Below are positions 34,259 to 45,938 of a stretch of DNA of 64,000 bases, one piece after another. Both the position numbers and the translations under genes were made by a program. The stretch is from Plasmopara viticola (Eukaryota > Oomycota > Peronosporomycetes > Peronosporales > Peronosporaceae), in NCBI GenBank assembly GCA_001695595.3, contig MBPM02000004.1, positions 806,001-870,000 of the forward strand. The letters are read 5' to 3'. The notes under the pieces were generated by a model. It searched no databases, was not told where the DNA came from, and was given only the letters and a program-made list of their open reading frames with translations. Each line of letters begins with the position of its first letter. The stretch's first letter is position 1.

Positions 34259-36397
34259 TAACCTCCTTTCGAGAAATTGCCGTATTAAAATGATTGAGTT
34301 CATCTTTTTAGATTCCCTAAAGATGAGTCCGGAAGCTTACGTGACATCACCCTTCTACTCACGATGTCCAATCACGGCTTAAACGAGTTGTCTTTGAAGC
34401 CATCGACCAACATGCCCTTATTCGCCATTTGCCGATGCTCGAGGTCCTTGTGATACGGCTTCAACAGAAAAAAAAGTATGGAACACTGAATGCAGATTAA
34501 ATCCCTTCGATGGTCTCAACTCAAAAGAATTTCGCAAAACGTTGGCACAATTTTCTTTGACTGATAAATACCTTTGTGGTGGACTTCAAACTTCTTGCCA
34601 TCCAAAAGAACGATATTGTCTACCTAAAGGTCTTGTAGGAGTCTATTCTTGTCATAATAGTATTTATGCGCCTTTGTGCTTCGCTCATCCGGTCTTGTGC
34701 AATTTTTAGTATTATGTAGAAACTCTTGTGCTTTTTTCCAACTTGTGAAATTCTGGATTCGATTCCACGTCGTACGGCATATTAGAAACAATCTCAAATT
34801 TATATCGAACGGTGACATTTGAACTGTAGAGTTTACGCGTCGGTTATAGGCTATCTCAGCCAAATGCAAAAAGTCGTCTGAAGCACTATGATGACATTTT
34901 GTTAGTAATAGAAGATAAAAGGGTTAGTTCTTTCCGTTTGTGGCTCAAAAGCCTGATATAAATTGTTTTGCAATCCCACGGCAGACACGATTGCTTCTCG
35001 AAACTTAGTTGCAGATTTGGTGTCTCGGTTGAATACAATCGTCTTTAATATGGCATGATCCTTCATACATTGTCTCATGAAGACCTTGGCGGTTTTCGCA
35101 ATATCATCCGTTGTGTTCGTTGCGATAAAATGACCCTTTTTGGAGAGCGATCAGCATCCACGAGGACAGCATTAAAACCACTTTCGATCTCCGGTAAAGA
35201 AACGATAAATATATACCCATCTACCGCCTCTTAGGACATCCACAGACTGAAGAATTTCTTACTATTTCGGCTGACTAACCTTGTTCCGCTGACGCATTCC
35301 GCATATGTTGATGTAGCATTGTCCATACACCGTCATTTGTTGCCAGTTTTGACGTACGGCCAAATAGTTATTGTATAATTCTGGGTGGCCTGTCGATAAA
35401 GAGCCGCAATGTTTATGCGAATCTTCAATTTTTGTCGTCGGGAACAAAGAGTCGTGGACTCTCATGTTGCCGTATTCGTAATGCCAAATATCAGTTTTTT
35501 GAGTGTACTTTTGCACACCATTTCCTTTTTTTTTAACTTATGAATGGTATACTAAATATCTCCATCCCACGCATATATTGTCTTTGCGGATTGAGCAACA
35601 ACCCTTTGTGTACTGATTGTCGCCACGATCTTGTGGCTCACAGCCTCTCCACTAGCTCGTACAAACTGACTTGAGCAGCTTAACTCTTAAATCAAGGATC
35701 TCTTGACAGGAAACCAGCCACCGTGTTAGTCTACCGAGAATTCACTTAAATAGAGACTAATCTCAAGCAAGCTCAATGAGCCATCAAGCTGTATTGAGGT
35801 TCGCCGTCTTTTGCGTCAAGATCACCCCGATGCGTTTGCGAACCATTCAATCGTTAATGGCCGGTCGAGAAAATGCAAATGCCATAAATTTTGCGCACGC
35901 ATAATCGCAAGTGGCTTTTGTTCACGAACTGGGAGATTACACTTCTCTGGTTTCATTTCGCGACCAATCAAAGAGATCGGATGCATTAACTCTCCCTTCT
36001 CTGAAGACAAGACAGTTCGATCGCAAGATTCAAGGCGTCCATTTGTATACCATTTGGCTTTTACATTGCCGAAAGACCAAAAACGGGTAGAGGCGGTAGC
36101 GACGCTTGAGTTCGGTAAAGCAGCGTCGGTGATTGTTCGACTGATCGATCGCGCTTTAAGAACATTTTTTCTTAATTTGTCGTGGAGTGGTTCTGCAAAT
36201 TGCGCAAAGTCCTTGCAGAACCTTGAAGTATTAATTGTTGTGACAAAAACGTCACCATTTGCTTCTTTGTCTTGGGCACAGGTCATTTAGGGATAACCTG
36301 GACCGGGTCCATTTGAACGCCTTTTAGTTCGACAAAATCCCTTTAGAATGAAATTCCATGCAGGCCAAATTGGCACTTTGCCGACTTAACGTAAACC
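34259..36397 (-). pseudogene. Ty3/gypsy G2 RT end, RNase H and integrase, broken
   Basis: In order on the minus strand: an RT motif VYVKSAKCQF (36397-36361), RNase H with REMKPEKCNLPVREQKPLAI (about 35960), and the integrase zinc-binding region with GHPELYNNYLAVRQNW (35400-35270). Next come a decayed integrase core (about 35200-34900) and the end of integrase with AEIAYNRRVNSTVQMSPFDI (34860-34800). There are many stops and shifts. The order identifies Ty3/gypsy; the sequence differs clearly from G1. Confidence 0.75.
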
Positions 36398-36600
36398 CCA
36401 GATGGATGATTTAGATCTCTTGTCAATCCCATGGGACTTAGCGGAAGCCCGGCTATCCGTAATTGTCTTTAGCAGAAAGTCTTTCGAGATAAACGAAAAG
36501 ACACAAAAAACTACTTTGACAACAACTTTGTGTGCACGCAAAGTGAAGATGTTGCAAATCACGTTGCGGCTTCAGACCGTGTAATAAAACGGTATGCATA
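36398..36600 (+). pseudogene. Inverted G2 reverse-transcriptase fragment
   Basis: Plus-strand sequence here matches the plus-strand RT at 40648-40860 and 53600-53800, for example GGACTTAGCGGAAGCCCGGC and GTGTAATAAAACGGTATG. It directly abuts the minus-strand RT motif on its left, so an inversion breakpoint lies at about 36400. Confidence 0.6.
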
Positions 36601-39264
36601 TTACAACCTAATCTGAAATTATTAACAAAGTAGGTCATGCACAAAAAAAATACTCCCGGATAAGGTGTGAAATGTGTTTCCCTCTCGCGGTATCGGAAGC
36701 GCCGGCAAAAATCTCGTTGAAATTAGCTGACAATAATTGTGCAGAGAGCACCAATTTTCAGGCTTCTTGACACAAAGTGCTGGTGCCGATATAGTCGTGC
36801 GCTGTTCAGGATTATATAGCCATTATTTGACGGAGGCCGGCTTGGCACTAGGCTTGAGTTTTCGTTCTCGATCTTTTTTCGTACTGGACGTGTCTAGTTA
36901 AACAAAGTCTGTGCGAGATACTGTTTTCGTATACCTGCGTAGCATTTCATACGACAGATTGGTCTAAGCGATTCCGATCCATATTTTTTGAAGTGCCCAG
37001 CCTCCACAGAAGCATGCGGGTATGATGACCAACCTGGTCTGTTGAGATGTTGTGCGTCCTGCAGTTCAGTTGACATATGTATTTTTGCTCATAAAGTCAC
37101 ACCATGCCGATGCTAAATATTCGTATTCTCAGAAACAGTTATGTCTTTGAACAATCTCGATGATATGAAAAAACAGTTCTGTTCAAGTTCATGTGCACGC
37201 TTCGTCGGGATAGTTAACAACCTGGTTGTAGCCAAGGCCGACTCGCATAATCTTACTTTTGATCACTTCGAGCTCAAGCCGCTTTACTGAGTCTTTGGGG
37301 TCTACCATTAGACTACATCCATTGTCGATAAAAAGGGTGACGGATCTCCAAAATTCACTGTCTTCAAATGCTTTAAGTATTGCTTCAAAGATAGCAGATA
37401 GTGCACTTCTAATGTAAAATTTGATTGCTTACTTTGGAGTGGTAATTTCCGGATATATGTGACCGACAAAGCCACAATTTGTTGCATGTTGCCGATTTTG
37501 TCTTGTCTTCGTTCTATTTTCCCCCTCTTTTCAAAATGCTTTGTCCTCTGAGGTCATGACTTGTTCGCAACATAGCCCCATTTTCTGAGCACCATGTCGA
37601 ACGTCTGGACCAATGCACTTGTTGGTCTTCCTGGGTTGTGTTCAAACTCGAAGTCGGAGGCAAAGCTTCCTGGAGAGTACTTGGATGATCGTTTTTGTAT
37701 TCTTTCCCCTAAACCAAACAAACGAAGAATTTTTCCATTCATTAATTTCCAATATAGTTTAGGACACTTAGTTTTGAAACTCGGAGGCGTTCTCGTCGAT
37801 AATCTCCTTTTGCTTTAGTGTACGATTGGAGAGGTCCAAAAGATCTGTACCCGAAGGATAGTGAAGTGCGCGCCAAAATATACGTGCTCATGAAATATCC
37901 GCACTCGGAGAGAATACTAGAAAGCCTCAGACCCTATGCTTGTGAAAAGCTATGTCTCGAATAGAGCCCATTTTTCGTGACCGTTCATGTTCTTACGGTC
38001 GGCCATGAAGGCACTGTAATAATGTTGCCTTAATGATTCGAGATAAGTGTCACAAAGTATGACGGCCTAGTTGTCATCGAGTGGTTCTTATTGTTGTAGT
38101 ATAGTTCGGTTGCGAAGATCCACTATACTGCCTACGCCAAACCTTCTTTGATCAGCGATAGGATTGTTTTTCGTATATTCGCTTCTTAGTTCGACATAAA
38201 GCTTGAAGTGCTCGTGTGCCTGTTGCATTTTCGGTTGCATTTGGTATTGCATTTGATCTTGCATCTGGGCTTTATATTGGTGTTGTTGCAGGAAAAGATA
38301 CAGCAGTAACAGTTGCATCTTGTCCTGTTGCTGCAGAAGTATTGAAGTTTGCCAAAGCATAAGAATATTGGCACTTGGCGCACCTTGCGGAGTCGGCGCT
38401 CGTAATTTTGAACGCGACGTTAACCGTAAAGCTTTATTTTTGTCAAGAGCTCCAACTCTCCTTTGTTGACAAGGGGTTAGATAAAAAGACGAGTGCTCAT
38501 CCTTCCGACCTCTTCATTGGGCCAAACTTGCTCCTCCCTTGAGGCTCGTATCATATTCGACTAGACTTTGATTATTTTCAGGCTGAAAATGTGATCTTTT
38601 TTTGTTTTACAGTCTACGCTTATTGTTTATATGGATAGAGTGGACCAATGAACCTTCCAAAGTTCTTAAGCATGCTGGATATGACGCTTTGGACTTCCAT
38701 TGATGTCGTGCACTATATTTATGGCGCCTGTGTCAAATAATTTGTGTCGGATAAATCAGGCAAGCTTCAGTCGTTTCACTGTTGTTGATTTCAAGTTTTT
38801 CCGCAGCATGTCAAAATCCTTGTCACGGCTTGTAAAAAACTCGTAGTGTCTAAAACGAGTTTGACGGCTCACGAGTTTAACGTTTCTCATTCAACAACGC
38901 CAAACGAAGCAGCTCAACAGCAATGATGGAAATAAATCGAACAAAGCCAAGTAGGGAACTGCTTGGAAATTTTTCTTCGTGTTTCTACCAGCCGGTCAGA
39001 TCTCACCTACACCCAAAAGCACTAAACCGTAGGCCAACCGAATCAGGTGTAGATGTTTGTACCACAGAAGTCCGCAACCCACTAAACGTTTATTTTTATG
39101 CTGAATGGACCACTTTTTGTAGTAAAGCACTTTCCACTATGTAGCCAGTACTTATAATCGCAGGATGACTCACTTCTCCCAATGTGATAGCGCGTACCCT
39201 TGCCTTGAGCTTTTGACCTTGACCAAACAAGTTCTATCATGTGACACAGTCGCAAAAAAAGTTT
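36601..39264 (-). pseudogene. G2 gag and leader region, decayed
   Basis: A Gln/Met-rich minus-strand stretch (38360-38088, with QMQDQMQYQMQPKMQQA) and a degraded zinc knuckle (about 37500-37460) mark gag. Their intact-looking equivalents in unit 2 are at 52135-51893 and 51353-51312. The sequence between is not readable as protein. 38900-39250 matches 52900-53090 in unit 2, near the 5' LTR. Confidence 0.55.
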
Positions 39265-40500
39265 AATGCATGATCGCAAATGGCTCATTACAACAAATTT
39301 GGAGATTACATCCGTCTAATTTTTTATTTTTCGACCAACCAAAGAAACCGGATGCAATGAATCTCCCATTTTTTGCGACAAGATTCCCTCGATCGCAAGA
39401 TTTAAGGCATCCGTTTGTATACGAATCGGCTTTTACATTGCCGAAAGACTAAGAACAGGTAGAGGCGTCAAGCGACGCTGAATTCGGTGAAGCAGCGAAG
39501 GCGATTGTTCGAGAGCTCGATCGCTCTCAAGAATCATTTTTTTGAACTGTCGTGGAGTGTTCCTGCAAATTGTGCAAAGTCCTTGCGGAACCTTGAGATC
39601 TGATTTGTTGTGACAAAAAGATCTCCATTTGCTTCTTTATCTTGGGCACAGGTCATTTAGCGATAACCTGAACCTCATCGGGGTCCAATCCGACGCCTTT
39701 TAGTCCGACAAAATCTCTTAAGCATAGGATCTCATTTACGCAAAATTGGCACTTGGCAGACCTAATGAAATTCTCAGATGGATTATTTATGTCTCTTGTC
39801 AATTCTATAGGACTTAGCGGACGCACGGCTACTCGTAATCGTCTTTTGCAGAAAGTCTCTCGAGTTTAAGATATAGATACGAAAATCTACTTTGACAACA
39901 TCTTTGTGTTCACGCAAGGTAATACATTGCGGCTTAAGACCGTGTAATAAAACGGTATGCATGACACAAAAGTATTCGCTAGGCGGGTCTATGAAAAAAA
40001 AGAATTTCTCCCGGACAAGGCGCCAAAGGTGTCTTCCTCACGCGACGTCGAAAGCGCCGGCAAAAATGTCGCTGAAGTCAGCTGACAATAATTGTGCACA
40101 GTGCACCAAAGCAGACTTCTAGATAGAGAAGGCTGGTGTCAAAAAAGAAAGTTGACCTGGTTGAACAATTTCTGCAGAAATCAGCTCTTTGGTCCATCGT
40201 TAAATTGTCATGCGCGAATTAGGACTTTGGTACCATTCTCGGACGGGCTTAGCATTAGGCTTGAGAAGATTTCGTGCTCGATCCCTTTTTGTACTGGAGA
40301 TGTCTCGCTAATAAAATATGCAAAATACTACTTTTCCATACCTGCGTAGCGTTTCATACGCTGGAGTGTCCTAAGCGATTCTGATCCTTAATTTTGAGGT
40401 GCCCGGCCTTCACAGAACCATGTGGGTTGACTACAAAGACAATTTCAATGTCTTTGGCGTAACGCAACATTCTCAGAAAGTGGTGAAAAAAATAAACTTC
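39265..40500. repeat. Second copy of the RNase H/RT junction segment
   Basis: Matches 35895-37100 in order: the minus-strand RNase H part, the KCQF motif, the switch to plus-strand RT at about 39785, and the downstream CGCCGGCAAAAAT segment. It is absent from unit 2 at the corresponding place, so it is an extra duplication in unit 1. Confidence 0.6.
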
Positions 40501-40639
40501 ATCACTCCATGGCGACCAACGTGGTGTTGTTGCCGATAGTGGTTAAAACTTTACATCTTTGATTTATGCGGGCCTCGCGTTGTCCACTAGCATTTATGGC
40601 TGGACATTGATTCGGCGGGCTATAATTGAGTAGACTGAA

Positions 40640-43008
40640 TACTTTGTTTTCGACATCAGATGGACTATTCGAGTCTCTTGTCACTTCAATGGGACATAGC
40701 GGAAGCCCGGCTACCCGTGATCGTCTTTTGCAAAAAAAGGCTTTCTATATTGAGAGAAAGCAAGAAAATCTTCCTCTACAATATTGACGTACTCACGCAA
40801 AATAAAATTCTCGTAAACCGCATAACGGCTTTGGACCGTGTAATTAAATGGTATGAATAGCAGCTAGCTTACATTAAGTTGGCAAAGTGCCAATTCTGCG
40901 TAAATATGATACATGTTTAATTATTTTTGCCGAACAAAAAGGCGCCCATATGGATCTTTATGAAGCTGGGAGCACCTGTACCTAAGTTAAAAGCAAGTGG
41001 AGTGCTTCTTTGGCACTACAGCTGAGGACTCAAGCTTTTTGCAATGACTTCGAGAGTCACTCCACGACAGTGTCCTCGAGAAGCGCGTGAGCTCTTGGAC
41101 AATAAACTACGCTGCTTTACTGATCTCAAGCGTCGCTCGACACTTTCGATCTTAGTCTACAATACATTTCGGACCGAGTTTTATACTAATAAACGCCTAA
41201 AGTTTTGCGATCGGGGGAGTCTTGTTTATAAAGGAGGGAGGGCTGGGAGATCCAATTGCTTTTACTGGTCGAAGATGAAGCCAGATGAGTTGAGCCCCTC
41301 AATTTGTGAGTATGAACTTCTTGAAATTATGCATGCTCTGAACGTATGGCGTGTGTATCTTCTTGGTTGATCTTTCACGGTCGAAATATATCAGATAAGT
41401 TTTGAGATTATCCTAATGCAAAGGCCTTCGAATTGCAGAGTAGCTCGAAGGTTCAGTGAGCTCACTGAAATCAAGACTTTGTTCAAAAGGGATCCCACTA
41501 TATTTAATGCCGTGGCTAATACTCTGTCACACGATCCGAAATTCGAGGATCAGCTACCCAAGTTAGCTTGCAAGAGTTATTGCAAACGGTTCAATTAGTG
41601 CGAGATCGCGGAAAAAATCAGGATTAAAATAATAATGTTTGCTCAATCCGCAAAGACAATATATGAGTGCTTACAGATATTTTCTTAAAGCTGAAGAACG
41701 AAAACGATATCCATTACAGAATGATATTTTCTAATACCAAAACGGCAAAGAATAGACCCCGCGACTTTATATTCTTGTCAACGAACATCTGAATAGTCGC
41801 GTCAACGATTCTAAATCGGTAGGCCACCCAGGGTCTTACAATAGCTGTCTGGCCGTACATCAAATGTACTACAGGCAAAAAAAAACGAAATACAATCAGC
41901 ATTATGACAACACTTGCGATATGTCACCGGAAGAAGGCTAAAAAGAATTGACCGGCAGAAATACTTAAAGCTATGGATGTTCCAAGAGGCATATAGGTAA
42001 AAAATGTAACGGACTTCATCGTGCTTTTGCCAGAGACCAAAAGAAATTGCAATGCCGTCATGATGATTGTTGATCGCTTAACAAAAACGGCCATGTACAC
42101 CGCTACGAAGGCAACGGACGAAACTGCAGAAATCGCAAAGGTCTTCATGAAGAAATATACAAAGGACCAAAGCATTTCAAAGACCATTGTGTCCAACCGA
42201 CACATCAAGTTTTCATCGAAGTGATGGCAAGCAATCGTGTCTACTGTGGGAGCGCAACACACTTTGTTTTCGGCTTTTAGGTCATAGATGGATGAACAAA
42301 CGGAAAGAAGTAATCGTTTTTTTGGAGCTCGCCTTCGAAGTGTCGTCAACCTAGCACAAAATGATTGGAACGTTTTTTGCATGAGGCTATAATTGACGCG
42401 TACACTCTACTATTGGAACTTCAACGTTCGAAGCGAATCTGGTTTTTTTTGTGCCCGATGATGTGGCATCCTTGTCAAGAACCCCCACGTAATGTCGCAC
42501 AGGACACGATGAGGGAAGCACAAGATCGCATAGAATACGATTACGAAAAGAATAGGCTTGTCCATCACTTCCAAGGGTGCTTTTGGACGGCAAGAATTTT
42601 GATTGTCCGTCACAATAGTTTTGCTCAGTGAAAGAAAGACAAGTTGGCCAATTTGGATCGTGAACAATGTCCCGCAAGATTCTTTTTTTCCAGCTTTTTT
42701 GAGTCTGAAACATTCGAGGACTTTGATCTGCATCCAGTGTTCCACGCTTCACTGTTAAGCCATATCACAAGGATCGCAAGCGTCGGCAAATATCGAATAA
42801 GTTCATGCTGGCTGATGATTTCAAACGTTGCAGCCGTGATCAAGCACCGTACGCCCAAGAGAATCCTACACTTGTTTTTTTGCTTGGTGAAATCAAGGAG
42901 GAAGTCACTTCGGAGCGCTTAAGCGGTTTTAAGACTCATCGACATCTTTTGGAAATATAAAGAGGTGAGTTCTATTATTCAAATTAGGCATTTTTCGAAG
43001 AAAAGTCA
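40640..43008 (+). pseudogene. Ty3/gypsy G2 pol, plus-strand copy, broken (unit 1)
   Basis: Plus strand: RT (40640-40920, with QLAYVKLAKCQFCVNMI) and RNase H (41080-41370, with MKPDELSPSICEYELLEIM). The integrase zinc region lies at about 41810-41930 (GHPGSYNSCLAV), the integrase core at 42000-42240 (MMIVDRLTKTAMY) and the C-terminal part up to about 42760. Stops and shifts are frequent. The same copy is found at 53590-55963 in unit 2, so insertion predates the array duplication. It is followed at 43009 by the first roughly 50 bases of a G2 LTR, after which the LTR is deleted. Confidence 0.75.
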
Positions 43009-43496
43009 TGTGATGTAACCGTCGTCACCGGTAGACTCGCCAATAACGGCGACTTCGACATGAATGAATTTTATATCAAATCGAAACTCATGTTTAAAGG
43101 ATTTTTTTGCAACTATCTGACTTTTACCTTCGCCTATTGGATAAAATGTGAGCGAAGAAAAACAAAGTCAAAGTACCACAATCTCACAGTAAAATTTGCA
43201 TATGAGCAACCATTACTGCTCCGCACTATCCATCATCATCACTTTTTATGCGAGAGATTTAATGATGGTGACGTTTGAAGCGTGGATTATTGTAATGTGC
43301 TAAAGTCGTGCAATGGAACTTGACTGCTAAAAGCACAAGCCTTTTAAGCACTGTGCTTGCGAGAAAAAGTGATGCGACATCATGAGGTCGCATAAAATAG
43401 AGAACACGCGTTAATGCATGATATCAACTAGCTGCGTTGACGATCTGACACCACAATCGAAATGTTAATGCATGTAGAAGCGCGTGACTTACTTAC

Positions 43497-43629
43497 GTCG
43501 ATACATCTTACAATCAATTCTACTTTAAGTTTACATTGTTGCTTACAACTCCATGAAAGTTCGTGATATGTACACATGGTCCATTCTAGAGTTCACGCAA
43601 TTCCTTCTCAACAAGTCAATTTACAATAT
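43497..43629 (+). promoter_or_regulatory. Upstream motif and initiator of lectin gene X2
   Basis: A diverged motif copy (GTCGATACATCTTACAATCA) lies 162 nt before the ATG. GTCAATTTACAATAT (43615-43629) is the initiator-like element. Confidence 0.45.
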
Positions 43630-43658
43630 ACGCTCTCCCACCTACCTCGTCTACTTCG

Positions 43659-44186
43659 ATGAAGCTCTTCTTCTACGCTTTAACGACGCTTGTGCTTGTT
43701 CAAGGCAGACTTTTCAATACCAACAGAGACCTCCATATGTGCAGAGCCGTTGGTGGACGCTTTGGTGAAGCTTTTGACGACGCCGAATTTGTTAAGGCTG
43801 GGCAAACTTTGACAACAATTAAGCTCTGTGGTGATGAGCGTCTGGATGGCATTGGCGTTTCAATCACATCTCCGACAAATGAAAAGCATGATCTGTTTCA
43901 CGGTTCGGACAAGAAGTGTCAAGTGTTCGATCTTAAGAACGATCACATCACTTCTGTTCAGGTGCACACTGTGGGCTATGATAACTTTGTGACAAAACGC
44001 GTTTGTTACATCAAGATTTTCACCCAACGTGGTACGCTCTATGAAGCCGGCAGGTTACCAATTATTGAGGATATCGTGCAAAATTGTACAGCTCTTGATG
44101 GGTTTAAACTCGGTGGCTTTTACGGGCGCAATGGCGAGGAAATTGATTCACTTGGTCCGATATGGACACCAATTAATCGTACTTAG
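43659..44186 (+). CDS. Secreted jacalin-like lectin X2 (175 aa)
   Basis: A signal peptide (MKLFFYALTTLVLVQG) is followed by a jacalin domain that starts at C28 with RAVGGRFGEAFDDAEF and ends GGFYGRNGEEIDSLGPIW. The family's four cysteines are kept, plus a fifth in KRVCYIK. The C-terminal sugar-site loop is GEEID; the first loop reads DERLD where J and Y2/Y3 have GHRVD. It ends right after the domain (PINRT) with no tail. It differs from its duplicate X3 at roughly a fifth of positions. The relic at 44449 and lectin Y2 follow on the same strand. Confidence 0.85.
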   Translation: MKLFFYALTTLVLVQGRLFNTNRDLHMCRAVGGRFGEAFDDAEFVKAGQTLTTIKLCGDERLDGIGVSITSPTNEKHDLFHGSDKKCQVFDLKNDHITSVQVHTVGYDNFVTKRVCYIKIFTQRGTLYEAGRLPIIEDIVQNCTALDGFKLGGFYGRNGEEIDSLGPIWTPINRT

Positions 44187-44448
44187 CCTGTAGTAACGCT
44201 TATGTAAAAAATAGAGTTTTGGTCCGATTTCTGTTTTGCAAATAAGACCACGCGTAGGGGCCGGATAATCGTACGTGTCCTGTGGCGACGTCTGAGTGCC
44301 ACCAAAAAATTTTCCAGTTTGACCAAAGGAAAGATAGTCGGCACAATGTCCTGTCGTGATTTTATTTTAAGGTCATCACGAGTTTGATCTTCAGAGTAGG
44401 TTTTTATTTTTATTTTTTAAATAGCACAGATTTCATAGAGGCTCCATC

Positions 44449-44763
44449 ATGACGACAATTGAGGTCTGTGAGCATCTGGAAGGCATTGGCGTTTCGATCT
44501 CGTCAAGAACAAATTTTAAAGCAAGAACCGTTTCGTGGCTCGATTCCTTTGTCAGCGATAGGCCCAGCTTTTCAGGCAAGAAACTAATTGGCATTAAAAA
44601 GCGACTGGTGACATCAATGGTTACTATACCAAGACAAGCAAGATACGCGAAAAACCTAGTTTTCGATGAAGGTTTCGGATTGAAAAGAACGATGAATCAT
44701 AAAGAATGTAATCGAGACAGTAAACGTATCGTGCTTAACTTAATTCTTGGTTTATGCGCATAA
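44449..44763 (+). pseudogene. Lectin-gene relic between X2 and Y2
   Basis: The first 30 or so codons match the middle of the lectins (VCEHLEGIGVSISSRTNFK against LCGDERLDGIGVSITSPTN). The next bases, AAGCAAGAACCGTTTCGTGG, match the Y coding sequence for the QEPFHG motif but in a shifted frame. No signal peptide, N-terminal half or C-terminal strand remains. The counterpart at 58381 has an additional early stop. Confidence 0.65.
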
Positions 44764-45183
44764 ATATACCCGTCTTTCGAGGGTTCGTCTGGCGCTAAAT
44801 CTTCAAAAATTTTGGCACTTCACTTTGGATGAAATCTGAACAAAGCAAACCAACCACAATCTCACGATAGAGTTGGTATATGAGCGACTGTCACTGCTCC
44901 GCACGATGAAGCGATCGTTCCTTGAGCAAGGCTATCCACCATTATCATTTTTTGCGCCAAGTCTACAAGCCACGAAAAGCTGAATTGACCATGACGTTCG
45001 ACCAGTATTTTAGTGAAGACTGCGGAAGTCTAGCATCAGAGTTTGACTGCTAAAAGCCTGCTTGCGAGTAAAAGTGATGCGACAGTAGAAGGCAGCATGA
45101 GTGCGAACACGCTTCTATCTGCGCTGACGTTCCGACACTACAATCGCAGGGTTAGTGCATGTAGAAGCAAGTGACTAAGTTAT

Positions 45184-45308
45184 GTCTACACATCCCACGA
45201 TCGTTCTTTTTTCAAGTTCGTATTAGTATATTCAACCCATATGAATTAGTAATGAAGACCACATGGTTCATTCCAGGTTGCTTTTCAAAACGTCATTTTA
45301 CAGCATTC
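45184..45308 (+). promoter_or_regulatory. Upstream motif and initiator of lectin gene Y2
   Basis: GTCTACACATCCCACGATCG starts 151 nt before the ATG. GTCATTTTACAGCATTC occupies 45292-45308. Confidence 0.5.
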
Positions 45309-45334
45309 ATTCTCCCACCCACCCATCGACTACG

Positions 45335-45856
45335 ATGAAGCTCTACTTCCACCTTTTGGCGAAGCTTACGCTTGTTAAAGTTAACGGGTTTGACAACACA
45401 AATTTCCCCACGTGCGGAACCGCTGGCGGCCCTCACGGTAGTTCTTTTGACGACGCGAAATTTGTTGGCGCTGGGCATAAGTTGGCGTCGATCAAGTTAT
45501 GCAGTGGCCACCGCGTGGATGGCCTTGGCGTCACGATCATCTCTCCGGACAATAAGAAGCAAGAACCGTTTCATGGTTCGATGAAAAATTGTCAAGTATC
45601 CGATCTGGGCCCTAATGACCAGATCATATCGTTTGAGGTGCACACTGCAGAACATAAAAAGCAGACGCGCATTGGTTTCGTCAAGTTCACGAACGAAGCA
45701 GGCAACATCATCGAAGCCGGCAGGATGACGAAGGATGAGAACAGAATAAGTGGCTGTGTAGCTCCTAATGGATATCATCTCGCAGGGTTTTTCGGGCGCG
45801 AAGGGGATGAAATTGATGCGCTCGCTCCTATATGGGTGCCTATCAAGGCTGTTTAG
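45335..45856 (+). CDS. Secreted jacalin-like lectin Y2 (173 aa, tail lost)
   Basis: A signal peptide (MKLYFHLLAKLTLVKVNG) is followed by a jacalin domain with cysteines at 27, 56, 86 and 141. Both GxxxD loops are present (GHRVD 58-62, GDEID 157-161). The open frame begins 24 codons earlier, but ATG 45335 fits the paralogues, the signal peptide and the initiator spacing. A TAG stops translation after PIKAV, exactly where Y1 continues into its proline-rich tail. It differs from Y3 by five residues. Binding two sugars per domain is inferred from the loops. Confidence 0.85.
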   Translation: MKLYFHLLAKLTLVKVNGFDNTNFPTCGTAGGPHGSSFDDAKFVGAGHKLASIKLCSGHRVDGLGVTIISPDNKKQEPFHGSMKNCQVSDLGPNDQIISFEVHTAEHKKQTRIGFVKFTNEAGNIIEAGRMTKDENRISGCVAPNGYHLAGFFGREGDEIDALAPIWVPIKAV

Positions 45857-45938
45857 CCCTTGCCTCCACCTGCAACCGCGCACATTATTCTGCCAGAGGC
45901 TCCGCCTGCAACCCAGCCACCTATAATATACTTTTAGA
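45857..45938 (+). pseudogene. Untranslated remnant of the proline-rich tail of Y2
   Basis: After the TAG the same frame stays open for 26 codons, reading PLPPPATAH and then PEAPPATQPPIIYF before a second stop. This is homologous to the start of the Y1 tail (Y1 has GAT CAG GCC where Y2 has GTT TAG CCC). The frame is intact, so the loss is by a single nonsense change. Confidence 0.75.

Larger units (their letters stand above)
31376..43060 (+). repeat. Array unit 1 (Y1 plus mosaic gypsy block)
   Basis: Homologous in order and orientation to 45184-57030: Y gene, 3' flank, LTR, minus gypsy block, inverted RT piece, gag region, plus gypsy block. The Y1 to Y2 start-codon offset is 13807 bp. This is the most diverged unit and carries an extra 1.3-kb duplicated gypsy segment at 39265-40500. 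Confidence 0.75.
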
